Assembly: GCA_039180415.1 (NCBI GenBank)
Contig: JBCDDH010000006.1
Location: forward strand, 8,407-72,406
Source of the DNA: CAZIXN01 sp039180415
Lineage (GTDB): Bacteria > Planctomycetota > Phycisphaerae > Phycisphaerales > Phycisphaeraceae
Direction of reading: 5' to 3'
Length of the DNA: 64,000 bases
This document shows, piece by piece, positions 41,533 through 49,864 of the stretch (position 1 is the stretch's first letter; each line of letters starts with the position of its first letter). The notes under the pieces are model-generated. The model ran no database searches. It had not been told where the DNA came from and saw nothing but the letters and a program-made list of their open reading frames with translations. The position numbers and the translations under genes are program-made.

Positions 41533-42279
41533 CTACGCGTCCAGAACGCGCCGGCGATCGTCACCTTTCAGGTCTCGGATCGCGTAGAGCGTCACGACGC
41601 TGGACACGCCCTGTCGGCGAAGACCGCTGACGTAGTCGATCACCCGCTCACGGTCGCCCCGCATCAGGTCCTTGAGGCACCAGCCGACACCCTTGCGCAC
41701 CATGTCTTCCTCGTCGAACTTCAGGCGTTCGCAATTCGCCAGGGCGGCGTCGTGGAAGCGCCCCGATTCGGCGACCTTACGGGTATACAGGACGACGCTC
41801 GCACGCCGCAGCCAGAGATCAGGGTCCTGGCTCCAGCCCGAAGCTCGCTCGACGACCGGCCGTGGATGACGCATCAGAACCTTCTGCAATAGCTTGCCCG
41901 CGAAGCCGTCGATCTTGCTCCAGCCGTAGAGCTTGCGGAAGAGAGCCTCGAGTTCGTCGAGGCGTTCGGGCGTGAAGTAGTCGTCCATGGGCAGCAAGAG
42001 CTCGAGCGCGATCGTCTTCTGCTCTCCGTACCCGGAGTCGATCAACGCGCGGGCGAGTTCCAACGCTCGATCGCGGGGCAACGCCTTGAAGGTCTTTCGA
42101 TAGTCCTTCAGCAAAGCGCGCATGGCCGGCATGCGGACGCCGTATCCCCGGTACCGAGGATCGGGTTCGTTGGCGTCGGCGGCGTAGAGGCTGCCTTGGC
42201 TCAATACTCGCAGCCGCGCATCCAGTTCGCGCTGCAATTCGGACGGGCTCATCTCGGCCGAGTCCAGGCGGTTCGGCAT
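41533..42279 (-). CDS. AlkD-like DNA alkylation repair family protein (HEAT repeats)
   Basis: A 248-residue all-helical protein. GYGVRMPAMRALLKDYRKTF, YGEQKTIALELLLPMDDYF, KIDGFAGKLLQKVLMRHPR and MVRKGVGWCLKDLMRGDRERVIDYV fit the DNA alkylation repair family built of HEAT-like repeats, which excises 3- and 7-alkylpurines. The catalytic Asp is not certain from reading alone. The ATG at 42279 has GGAG 8 nt upstream; a GTG at 42285 is too close to it. It lies 101 bp downstream of the lipoprotein gene. Confidence 0.84.
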   Translation of the reverse strand: MPNRLDSAEMSPSELQRELDARLRVLSQGSLYAADANEPDPRYRGYGVRMPAMRALLKDYRKTFKALPRDRALELARALIDSGYGEQKTIALELLLPMDDYFTPERLDELEALFRKLYGWSKIDGFAGKLLQKVLMRHPRPVVERASGWSQDPDLWLRRASVVLYTRKVAESGRFHDAALANCERLKFDEEDMVRKGVGWCLKDLMRGDRERVIDYVSGLRRQGVSSVVTLYAIRDLKGDDRRRVLDA

Positions 42280-42380
42280 CCGCACGTCTCCTTCGCTTCA
42301 CGGGTGTTCTCGGCAGGCCCGGCCGCGGAGAGCAACTCGGCCGCCGCCGCCCGCAGTTCCGCGTCACCTGATCCGCCTCG

Positions 42381-43013
42381 TCAATCCGTGGGGCGATCCG
42401 GTTCCGCGGGCGCTTCGATGCGCCGCAGTTCCAGCGCGTCGCTGTATGCGTCCGGCTCGTCCAGCAACTCCACCACGAACACCTGCAACGCTTCGGTCGG
42501 CGCGGTCAGCACGACCACGTCGTCCTCGACCACCGTGTGCGCGATCCGGCTCGGGTCCGCCTCCAGCGCCTCGGCCAACCAGTCTTGGTCGATGCCGCGT
42601 AACCGCAGCGTCGGTTCGATCTGTTCGACGTGCAGGATCCCGTGCGCGGGCAGCAGGTGCAGCTGGTAATACACCGAGGCGTCCAGCTCCGGCCGCTCCG
42701 GGAACAGGTCCAGGAAACGGTGCCCGTCGATCTCGACGAGGCGGGCAACGAACTCGCCCGGGTCGCCTTCTTCCTCCTGCAGCGTCAGCCGGTACGCGTG
42801 TTCGCCGTCGTCGATCGTCTCGAATTGCCAGAAGCCTTCGGGCCCTCCGCCGTCTTTGTGTTCGGCCCACATGCCGACGAGCGCCGGGTCGAACGTCCCG
42901 CGCTGCGGCGAGTAGAGCGGATGCAGCGAAACGACGACGCAGCCCGTGGCGGCGACCACGGCGATCAGCACGCCCGCCAGGATCACGGATTTGATTTTCG
43001 GGGCGGTTCGCAC
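42381..43013 (-). CDS. Lipoprotein of unknown function
   Basis: A 210-residue exported protein. The GTG at 43013 follows AAAGGGAG by 9 nt; the signal peptide KIKSVILAGVLIAVVAATG ends in a lipobox with Cys at about residue 25 (ATGC). The rest has beta-rich content with conserved-looking LHPLYSPQ immediately after the anchor and EFVARLVEIDGHRFLDL in the middle, a pattern of uncharacterised planctomycete lipoproteins. Function is unknown. The start of the Y-family polymerase is divergent, 145 bp away. Confidence 0.72.
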   Translation of the reverse strand: MRTAPKIKSVILAGVLIAVVAATGCVVVSLHPLYSPQRGTFDPALVGMWAEHKDGGGPEGFWQFETIDDGEHAYRLTLQEEEGDPGEFVARLVEIDGHRFLDLFPERPELDASVYYQLHLLPAHGILHVEQIEPTLRLRGIDQDWLAEALEADPSRIAHTVVEDDVVVLTAPTEALQVFVVELLDEPDAYSDALELRRIEAPAEPDRPTD

Positions 43014-43146
43014 GAGGGGGCACTCCCTTTCGTCGGTGGTGACACACACGCCAAGCCGCATTTTGTCGCGCCCACAGGACACGTACGGCTAGGGGTTTCC
43101 CGCGCGCGTGTTGACATATCGAGATTGAAATCGGTTTTTGTTTGGG

Positions 43147-43152
43147 TAAGCT
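43147..43152 (+). promoter_or_regulatory. -10-like TAAGCT for a leaderless Y-family polymerase mRNA
   Basis: TAAGCT is 6 nt before the ATG at 43159. A TTGAAA lies 16 nt upstream as a possible -35. The GGAG between box and ATG is too close to act as a ribosome site. Confidence 0.45.
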
Positions 43153-43158
43153 CGGAGC

Positions 43159-44517
43159 ATGGACCCCGACCGTCCGCTGCGCTGGCTCTTCCTGGACATG
43201 AACAGCTTCTTCGCCTCGGCGGAGCAGCACGATCGCCCCGAACTGCGGGGAAAACCGCTCGGCGTCACGCCCACGCCCGGCGACCACTCCATCTGCATCG
43301 CCGTTTCCGTCGAGGCCAAGGCCGCCGGCGTCCGCATGGGGATGCGCCCGCCCGAAGCCCGCCGCCTCTGTCCCGGGTTCGTCGCCGTCAAAGCCAGGCC
43401 CGACCGGTACGTCGAACTCTTTAAGTCCCTCAAGGCCTCCACCGAGAAGCACGCCCCGATCTTCAAGTCCTACTCCGTCGACGAGTGGTGCGTGAAGCTG
43501 CTCGGCGAGGAACGCATCCCGGTCGGAGCGCTCGAACTCGCCCGACGCATCAAGCGGCAGATGATCGACGACCACTCGCCCGCCCTGCGTTGCTCGATCG
43601 GCCTGGCCCCCACCCGACTGCTCGCCAAAATCGCCACCGAGCTCCGCAAGCCCGACGGCCTCGAGACCCTCACCCCCGACGACCTGCCCGGCAAGCTCGC
43701 CCACTTCGACCTCACCGACCTGACCGGCATCGCCGAAGGCACCGCCGCCCGCCTCCGCCGCCACGGCGTCCACACCGTCGAACAGCTCTGGCACACTTCC
43801 CGCTCCTCCGCCCGAGACATCTGGGGCTCGGTCCAGGGCGAGCACTGGTGGTACGGCTTCCACGGCGTCGACGTCCCCGAAGTCAAAACCAAACGCTCCA
43901 CCATGGGCCACGCCCACGTCCTGCCGCCGAAATTCCGCAACGACGACGACGCCTTCGCCGTCGCCGTCCGCCTGCTTTGCAAGGCCGCCGCTCGCCTCCG
44001 CTTCGACGACGAAGACGATCAGCCTTATTGGGCGCACGGCCTGGCCCTGAGCGTCAAGTACACCAACCACGAACGCTTCGTCGACCACCGCACCTTCCCC
44101 GCCACCCAGGACACCCCCACGCTTCTGGCCCGCCTCCGCGACCTCTGGCAGCAACGCCCGTACGTCGTCCCGAAGCCCACCGATCCCGTCCGTAGGTTGC
44201 CCGGTTCACAGCCCGACACATCGGTGGCTCCGCAGCCCAAACACGTCGCCGTCACCCTCTTCGACCTGCTCCCCCGCGGCAGCGCCACCCTGCCTTTGTT
44301 TCCAGAACAGCTCCCCGAGGCGGGCCGCGCCCAACGCGTCAGCCACGCCCTCGACACCATCAACCGTCAACTCCAGCGCGACCGCCACCTCCGCGCCGGC
44401 CGACCCGACGCTTACCACCTCCTGCACCTGGGTACCGCCCACGACCTGATCACGAACTACGCCATGGACGACAAGATCGCCTTTGGCCGCATCCCCGAAA
44501 CCAAAGTCAAGATGTGA
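43159..44517 (+). CDS. Y-family (DinB/UmuC-like) DNA polymerase
   Basis: A 452-residue translesion polymerase. The N-terminal catalytic Asp lies in FLDMNSFFASAEQ (residues ~11-23). The second acid pair is in YSVDEW near 112. SIGLAPTRLLAKIATELRKPDGL (about 147-168) is the palm/fingers element, and LTDLTGIAEGTAARLRRHGV is the helix-hairpin-helix DNA-binding part. The little-finger domain is weaker and ends in the unusual MDDKIAFGRIPETKVKM. It copies over damaged bases with low fidelity. DNA-repair genes lie nearby (AlkD-like). No LexA box is identified; the gene has its own leaderless-type promoter. Confidence 0.92.
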   Translation: MDPDRPLRWLFLDMNSFFASAEQHDRPELRGKPLGVTPTPGDHSICIAVSVEAKAAGVRMGMRPPEARRLCPGFVAVKARPDRYVELFKSLKASTEKHAPIFKSYSVDEWCVKLLGEERIPVGALELARRIKRQMIDDHSPALRCSIGLAPTRLLAKIATELRKPDGLETLTPDDLPGKLAHFDLTDLTGIAEGTAARLRRHGVHTVEQLWHTSRSSARDIWGSVQGEHWWYGFHGVDVPEVKTKRSTMGHAHVLPPKFRNDDDAFAVAVRLLCKAAARLRFDDEDDQPYWAHGLALSVKYTNHERFVDHRTFPATQDTPTLLARLRDLWQQRPYVVPKPTDPVRRLPGSQPDTSVAPQPKHVAVTLFDLLPRGSATLPLFPEQLPEAGRAQRVSHALDTINRQLQRDRHLRAGRPDAYHLLHLGTAHDLITNYAMDDKIAFGRIPETKVKM

Positions 44518-44614
44518 ACGGCATCGACCACGAAGCAGACGGAACCACGTCCTCCGCGCCTCCGCGGCCCAAACTTTCTACGATGCCGTCATCCGCTTTT
44601 CAGGAGACGCACCC

Positions 44615-46039
44615 GTGACCGCCAGCCGCATCGAAAAAGACTCCATGGGGCAGATGCCCGTGCCCGCCGACGCGCTCTACGGCGCCTCGACCGCGCGCGC
44701 CGTCGCCAACTTCCCCATCGCCAACCGCCCGCTGCCCCCGGCCGTCATCCACGCCTTCGGCCACCTCAAGGCCGCCTGCGCCCAGGCCAACAAGGACCTC
44801 GGCAAGCTCGACACCAAGCTCGCCGACGCGATCATCGCCGCCGCCGACGAAGTGGCCCAAGGCAAGCACGACGCCCACTTCCCCGTCGACGTCTACCAGA
44901 CCGGCAGCGGCACTAGCACCAACATGAACGCCAACGAGGTCATCGCCGCCGTCGCCAACGGCAAGCTCGGCCTCGGCGCGACCACCAAAGCCGACGGCGG
45001 CGTCCACCCCAACGACCACGTCAACATGGGGCAGTCGAGTAACGACACGTTCCCGACGGCGATGTGTATTGCTGGGGGGGCCGTCATCGCGAAACAACTC
45101 TCTCCCGCGCTGGAAAACCTGTACGACGCTTTGCTTGCCAAAGCCAAGGCTTACGACACGATTCTCAAGACGGGTCGGACACACCTGATGGACGCAACTC
45201 CGATTCGCTTGGGACAGGTATTCGCGGGATATGCGTCGGCCGTCCAACACGGTCGTCACCGCGCGAACCATGCGTTGGTCGACATGGTTGCGAATATGCC
45301 CATCGGCGGGACTGCAGTCGGAACCGGTATCAACGCCCATCCTGAGTTCGCGAACCGAGTCTGCAAATCGTTGACCCAACGCTTGGACTTCAACAGTTCG
45401 CCATTTGAAGAAGCCGGCGATCACTGCGAAGCGCAAGCCGCCAAAGACTCGTTCGTCCACGCCTCGGGCGATCTCAAAACCATCGCCGTCTCCCTCTCTA
45501 AGATCGCCAACGACATCCGCCACCTCGGCTCGGGCCCGCGCTGCGGCATCGGCGAACTCAACCTGCCCGCCATCCAGCCCGGCTCTTCGATCATGCCCGG
45601 CAAGGTCAACCCCGTCATCTGCGAATCCGTCATGCAGGTCGCCTGCCGTGTGATCGGCAACGACGCCACCGTGACCATGGCCGGCATGGGCGGCGTCGGC
45701 AGCATCTTCGAGCTCAACGTCGCGATGCCCGTGATGATCGACGCCTTCCTCGAATCCGTCGATCTCCTGGCCAACGTCTCCAACGTCTTCGTCGACAAAC
45801 TGCTTGACGGCCTCGAAGTCAATGAAGACCGCTGCACCGAGCTGCTCGAAGCGTCGCTGATGACCATCACCGCGCTCGCCCCCGAGGTCGGCTACGACAA
45901 ATGCGCCGCCCTCGCCAAGCAGGCCCACCAGGAAGGCAAGACCATCAAGCAACTCGTCGGCGAGCTGAACCTGATGCCCGCCGAGCGCCTCGCCGAGCTG
46001 ATGGACTACGACGCGATGACGCGGCCGACGACGGATTGA
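44615..46039 (+). CDS. fumC: Fumarate hydratase, class II
   Basis: A 474-residue FumC, converting fumarate to malate. The family elements are QTGSGTSTNMNANEVIA, HPNDHVNMGQSSNDTFP, TGRTHLMDATPI and the signature GSSIMPGKVNPV near 323. AGGAG lies 8 nt before the GTG at 44615, and a TACGAT box at 44579-44584 would start a short leader. Between about 45030 and 45450 codons use many A/T third positions, unlike both flanks, although the protein is normal there; see the mosaic finding. An esterase gene converges 19 bp past its stop. Confidence 0.96.
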   Translation: MTASRIEKDSMGQMPVPADALYGASTARAVANFPIANRPLPPAVIHAFGHLKAACAQANKDLGKLDTKLADAIIAAADEVAQGKHDAHFPVDVYQTGSGTSTNMNANEVIAAVANGKLGLGATTKADGGVHPNDHVNMGQSSNDTFPTAMCIAGGAVIAKQLSPALENLYDALLAKAKAYDTILKTGRTHLMDATPIRLGQVFAGYASAVQHGRHRANHALVDMVANMPIGGTAVGTGINAHPEFANRVCKSLTQRLDFNSSPFEEAGDHCEAQAAKDSFVHASGDLKTIAVSLSKIANDIRHLGSGPRCGIGELNLPAIQPGSSIMPGKVNPVICESVMQVACRVIGNDATVTMAGMGGVGSIFELNVAMPVMIDAFLESVDLLANVSNVFVDKLLDGLEVNEDRCTELLEASLMTITALAPEVGYDKCAALAKQAHQEGKTIKQLVGELNLMPAERLAELMDYDAMTRPTTD

Positions 46040-46058
46040 CCGATGGTGAACGTCCGGT

Positions 46059-46733
46059 TCACGGCAGCGCGTCGACTTCCTTCATCCACCGCCAGTCGAC
46101 TTCGGTCGTGACGCCTTCGTGCCCGCCTTCCCAGTCCACCCAGCCGGCGTCGGCCCCGAACGCGTCCATGCGGGCATGGAATTCGACCGCGCTCCGCCAC
46201 CGGCTCGGGTGGTCTTTTTGCCCGCAGCCGATCAGCCATTGCACCTTCCGCAAGGCGTCGGGGTCGGTGGTCCCGGTTTTCGCCATCGCCAGGATCGTGG
46301 GGTCGTTCCAGCCCTCGCGGCTGAACCAGTCTTCGTCGATCTGCATGCCGTGGGCCGTGCCGTCCGGGTCGGTCCAGCAGCCCGCCGCGAACGCGACGCA
46401 GGCCACGACTTTCTTGGGGTGCTTGAGGGTAAAGCGGTGCGCGAACTGCGCCCCGCCCGAGAACCCGTGCAACACCAAGCGTTCGCGTAGCCGGGGGTGC
46501 GACTCCCGCAGGTCGGCCAACGCGTCGAGCAACACCCGGTCCGCGTCGGGCAACAGGAACTGGTACGGCGTCTCAAAGCTCGGACACACCAGCAGCCAGT
46601 TGCCCGAGAGTTTCTCTTCGGCGGACGGCCGGAGCTGGCGCAACTGCTCGGCACCGCTTCCGCCGGTGCCGTGCACGCTCACCATCACCCGGACCGGGCG
46701 GGTCGGATCGCGTTCGAGCAGGTGCGTATGCAT
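46059..46733 (-). CDS. Alpha/beta hydrolase, esterase/PHB depolymerase-like
   Basis: A 224-residue hydrolase. The oxyanion motif VHGTGGSG (20-27), the nucleophile elbow LHGFSGG (Ser92) and a late His in GGHEG support the alpha/beta hydrolase fold; the Asp is not placed. It resembles cytosolic esterases of the PHB depolymerase/feruloyl esterase group; no signal peptide is seen. The ATG at 46733 is taken over the GTG one codon upstream. Substrate unknown. Confidence 0.82.
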   Translation of the reverse strand: MHTHLLERDPTRPVRVMVSVHGTGGSGAEQLRQLRPSAEEKLSGNWLLVCPSFETPYQFLLPDADRVLLDALADLRESHPRLRERLVLHGFSGGAQFAHRFTLKHPKKVVACVAFAAGCWTDPDGTAHGMQIDEDWFSREGWNDPTILAMAKTGTTDPDALRKVQWLIGCGQKDHPSRWRSAVEFHARMDAFGADAGWVDWEGGHEGVTTEVDWRWMKEVDALP

Positions 46734-46808
46734 CACCGCGCACCTTAAGGAGCAAACGGCTTGCGTGCCAAACCGGCGGAGGCCGGAGCCGGCGATCCGT
46801 ACGGCCGA

Positions 46809-47495
46809 TCACGGCCCCGCCGCCGACGGTTTGGCTTCGATGGCTTCGGCGATGTTCTCCAGGCCCGCTTGCATAAAGGGCAGGAAAGTTCCGCTCGCGA
46901 AGTCGGCCACCGGTCCTCGCGTCAGGCCCGACCGCGGGGCCAACCCGTACCGCCAAAGCACGTGGGTCCCCTCGGGAACCGGCGTGACGTACCACCGGCC
47001 GGTCGCGTACTCGACGCCGTGTCGGGCCTCGCTGGTGAAGTTCCACAGGATATAGGTGAAGCCGCGAGGGGCGTCGAACGTCAGCAGCTGCTCGATCACC
47101 GAATGGCCGTCGGCGAGTTCGACGCGTCGGCGCGCGTTGGGGTGGTGCCATTGCCCTTCGAGCGGCACGACGTTTACGATGGCCGGCAGTTCGCCGTTCG
47201 GCTCGACCAACTCGTCCAACGCCATGCCGCGGAACACACGCCAAAATTCGTCGGGCGGCACGTCGTAGGTCCGCGCGGCTTCGACCCAGACATGATCGGA
47301 GTCCGGCCGTAGCTGTGGGCGGGGCGTCGTCCGTTGTAGCTCGTTGCGTTGCCCGGCGGTGGTCCCGGGCGCGAAGCCCACCGGGGTCTCGAAGTTGTAG
47401 ACCGCGCAGCTCGTCGCGGTTCCAAGTATGGCGAGGGCGGCGGCCGCCGCCGCGATCCGCAGTTTGGGCGATTTCAGGCGCGAGGCGAGCGTCAT
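46809..47495 (-). CDS. SRPBCC-domain lipoprotein
   Basis: A 228-residue exported protein. The signal peptide ends in a lipobox at TSC with Cys30. Residues ~60-220 have the SRPBCC layout (RTYDVPPDEFWRVFRGM, FTYILWNFTSEARHGVE, GTFLPFMQAGLENI). It would bind a hydrophobic ligand at the envelope. AGGAG precedes the ATG by 7 nt. It is divergent from the TetR gene across 123 bp holding a clear inverted-repeat operator, so TetR probably controls it; that is inference. Confidence 0.8.
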   Translation of the reverse strand: MTLASRLKSPKLRIAAAAAALAILGTATSCAVYNFETPVGFAPGTTAGQRNELQRTTPRPQLRPDSDHVWVEAARTYDVPPDEFWRVFRGMALDELVEPNGELPAIVNVVPLEGQWHHPNARRRVELADGHSVIEQLLTFDAPRGFTYILWNFTSEARHGVEYATGRWYVTPVPEGTHVLWRYGLAPRSGLTRGPVADFASGTFLPFMQAGLENIAEAIEAKPSAAGP

Positions 47496-47554
47496 GGTTC
47501 GGCTCCTGGTTCCCGCGCGACCGGGTCTGTGCCAGGCGAAGCGGCCCGTTTATA

Positions 47555-47573
47555 AAACGACACGGTGTAGTTT
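47555..47573. promoter_or_regulatory. Probable TetR operator in the divergent promoter
   Basis: A 19-bp inverted repeat AAAC-N-ACAC-N-GTGT-N-GTTT, with all 16 arm bases paired. It is flanked by TATAAA/TATAAA-like hexamers for both directions, so binding would block promoters of the TetR gene and the lipoprotein gene. Confidence 0.7.
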
Positions 47574-47618
47574 ATATTTGCCGCGGCGGGCGTCAAGCAG
47601 ATCGACGAGAATCCAGGC

Positions 47619-48212
47619 ATGCCCCGCACCCCGGACCCCACGAAACACACCGAGATCTTGCGGCAGGCGAAAGACCTGTTTATGCGTCAGGGGTTCGAGC
47701 GCACTAGCATGGAGGCGATCGCTGCCGCGGCGGGCGTCTCCAAACCCACGCTATACCGACATTTCGCCGACAAGCCCGCGTTGTTTCGCGCGGTGATCCG
47801 CCACGTCGGCGGGTACGTCGAGAGTCGGTGGCCCGCTTACGCGCCCGACGAGCCGCTCGTGGATCGCCTCGATCGCTTCGCGGTTTCGCTTCACGGGCTG
47901 TTGTTTCAGCCGTCGTCGCTCGCTTTCGTGCGGCTGGTGATCCAGGAGGCGGGGCGTGACCCGGTGGTCGGCGAGACGTATCGTGAGCTGGTGGATGAGC
48001 CCATGACGCGGCACCTCCGCCGAGCCGTCGCGGAGACGGGCGAGGTCGGGCGGAAAGAGACGGCGGCCATGGCGGAGACGTTCCTGGCGTTGGTCCGCGA
48101 CCCGTGGTTTTGGTCCGCGCTGACCACGGGACAGATTCCCACGGCGCGGAAGCTCGCCGCGGTGCGTCGGGCGGCGCTGGCCGGCGTGCGGCCCCTGCTC
48201 GCCGCGTCGTGA
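47619..48212 (+). CDS. TetR/AcrR family transcriptional regulator
   Basis: A 197-residue regulator. The N-terminal helix-turn-helix domain is ILRQAKDLFMRQGFERTSME, AIAAAAGVSKPTLYRHFADK; the C-terminal domain is all-helical with a ligand pocket and resembles the AefR-like group (FVRLVIQEAGRDPVVGETYREL). It likely represses itself and the divergent SRPBCC lipoprotein through the 47555-47573 operator. The inducer is unknown; a hydrophobic molecule fits both proteins. Confidence 0.9.
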   Translation: MPRTPDPTKHTEILRQAKDLFMRQGFERTSMEAIAAAAGVSKPTLYRHFADKPALFRAVIRHVGGYVESRWPAYAPDEPLVDRLDRFAVSLHGLLFQPSSLAFVRLVIQEAGRDPVVGETYRELVDEPMTRHLRRAVAETGEVGRKETAAMAETFLALVRDPWFWSALTTGQIPTARKLAAVRRAALAGVRPLLAAS

Positions 48213-48239
48213 CGAGGCACCCGCGACACGGGCTTGGTT

Positions 48240-49796
48240 TTACCGTTGGATGGAGATTGTGAGAAGTTCGAGCGCGGCCTCGGAGGGTTCGTCGTCGGGC
48301 TCGCCGGTGGTGCCGACGCTGCGGAGGGTGTAGCCCGTGCCGTCGTCGGCGGGCGTGTAGCGCAGCGGTTGGCCGTCCAGGTCGGGCGGGATCGGGTCGA
48401 CAAGGTTGGCGTCGAGTTGGTCGAGGCGGTTGGGGTATCGGCCGTTGGTGTGGCGGTGCGCTTCGAGGGCGGCGGCGAGGCGGGTCAGCGTACGGCGGGT
48501 GTCGATCTGGGCTTCGGTGCGGCCGGCGGCGCCCAATGCGGGGACGATCAGCGTGGTCATATGGTCGACCATGGCGTCGGTGAACGCGTCGCGGGCCGGG
48601 AGGTCGGCGTTCGGGTCGGCGGGTTCGCCTTGTCGGTGTTGGACGGCTTCCCCGGCGGCGGCGATCGCGATGAAGGGGGACAGCCAGGCGGGCGGGTTGT
48701 GGTTTTCGAGCCGGCGCTCGATCGGTCGAGCGGCGGCGACGGATTGGGCATAAGTCGGTTGGGCGAGCGCGTCGACCAGTTCGTCATAAAGCGCGTTGAA
48801 ACGGGCTTTCGCGCGCTCGCGGTCGAACACCGGGCTGGCGGTAAGCCGGTGCAGCGGCCCCAACTCGGTCATGATCCAGTCGTCGATCGGCGCTTGTTTT
48901 TTGGCCAACCGCCTGCGGGTGCCCCAATCCACCGTATCCAGGGCGAAGGCTCGCTCGCCGCGGTCGATGGTGTCGGCCACCCGCAAGCCTCGGGCGCGTA
49001 TCGGCATGAGACCGGCGAGCCGTTCGGCCCGGTCGGCGTCGAGCGGATGGGCTTCGAGCAGGTCGCGGGCCGCGCCCGTGGCGAGCGCATCGATCGACGT
49101 CGCCACGAGGTTGGAGATGAGTAGCGGCTCGTGCCGCGTGTGATCGGCGAATCGACGCAGTTGTTCGATGCCGTCCAGCGCGGCGTCGACGTCACCCACG
49201 GCGATGTCGCGGTGCGCCCGGATCAGCAGCGACCGCGCGAGCCGGCGGGCGGAGCCCAGGTGCGGGAGCAGCACGTTCATGAGCGGCTCGACCTGGTCGT
49301 GGCGGACGAGCGGCGCGAAGTAGCCGGGCTTGGCGAGCGCGGCCTCCAACGCGGCGAAGCCCTCGGCCTGGGATTCGAGCCAAGCTTGAGCGAGCGGCTG
49401 ATCGGCGGGTGACCACGGGCCGTCGAGGATGATCTCTTCGATCGCGTTTCTTTGGTCGCTGTCGTCGACTTGGGTTTCTGCCCAGACGGAAAAAGCCGGC
49501 AACGTCGGGCCGCCCGGGGCGGCAGGATCGACCCCCAGCTCCCGCTCGAGCCCGGCCAGGTGGTTAGCGTCGATGTCTTCGCCGAAGCCAAACAGCGGGA
49601 GCAACGCGACGAAGGCGTTGTCGTCGTTGCTCAGATCGCCGCGGGCCTGCGCGTTGATCAACTCGACGTAGTCGGGGAGGTCGGCCGGCGGCGCGGCGGC
49701 GTCCTGGGCCCGGGCGGGCGCGGCGTAGACGCCGAACACAAGCAGAGCGATGAGAGCGGCCGCAAGGGGCCGGGCGGTGGGGCGGTGGGCGTTCAT
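48240..49796 (-). CDS. Secreted protein with a GspG-like C-terminal tail
   Basis: A 518-residue exported protein. The signal peptide runs MNAHRPTARPLAAALIALLV to APARA (about residue 29). The middle is helical, with repeat-like Leu/Arg-rich segments (LMNVLLPHLGSARRLARSLL, DALATGAARDLLEAHPLDAD). The last ~80 residues carry LTRLAAALEAHRHTNGRYPNRLDQL and LRYTPADDGTGYTLRSVG, which resemble the C-terminal fold of GspG-type pseudopilins without the N-terminal pilin helix. Function unknown. GGAG lies 6 nt before the ATG at 49796. Confidence 0.72.
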   Translation of the reverse strand: MNAHRPTARPLAAALIALLVFGVYAAPARAQDAAAPPADLPDYVELINAQARGDLSNDDNAFVALLPLFGFGEDIDANHLAGLERELGVDPAAPGGPTLPAFSVWAETQVDDSDQRNAIEEIILDGPWSPADQPLAQAWLESQAEGFAALEAALAKPGYFAPLVRHDQVEPLMNVLLPHLGSARRLARSLLIRAHRDIAVGDVDAALDGIEQLRRFADHTRHEPLLISNLVATSIDALATGAARDLLEAHPLDADRAERLAGLMPIRARGLRVADTIDRGERAFALDTVDWGTRRRLAKKQAPIDDWIMTELGPLHRLTASPVFDRERAKARFNALYDELVDALAQPTYAQSVAAARPIERRLENHNPPAWLSPFIAIAAAGEAVQHRQGEPADPNADLPARDAFTDAMVDHMTTLIVPALGAAGRTEAQIDTRRTLTRLAAALEAHRHTNGRYPNRLDQLDANLVDPIPPDLDGQPLRYTPADDGTGYTLRSVGTTGEPDDEPSEAALELLTISIQR

Positions 49797-49864
49797 CGTC
49801 GTCTCCGAGAAGTTCGTGGTCGGAGGGAAGACGAACGGCGTCGGCGGTTGATTCACCGGCTGGG

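Noticed and set aside
43100..43158. LexA/SOS box upstream of the Y-family polymerase
   Set aside because: TTGACA and a CGA-N8-TCG dyad are visible but no known LexA consensus is matched.
42364..44154. Minus-strand 596-codon frame across the lipoprotein and polymerase genes
   Set aside because: Shadow of two real genes on opposite strands; the polymerase motifs are on plus.
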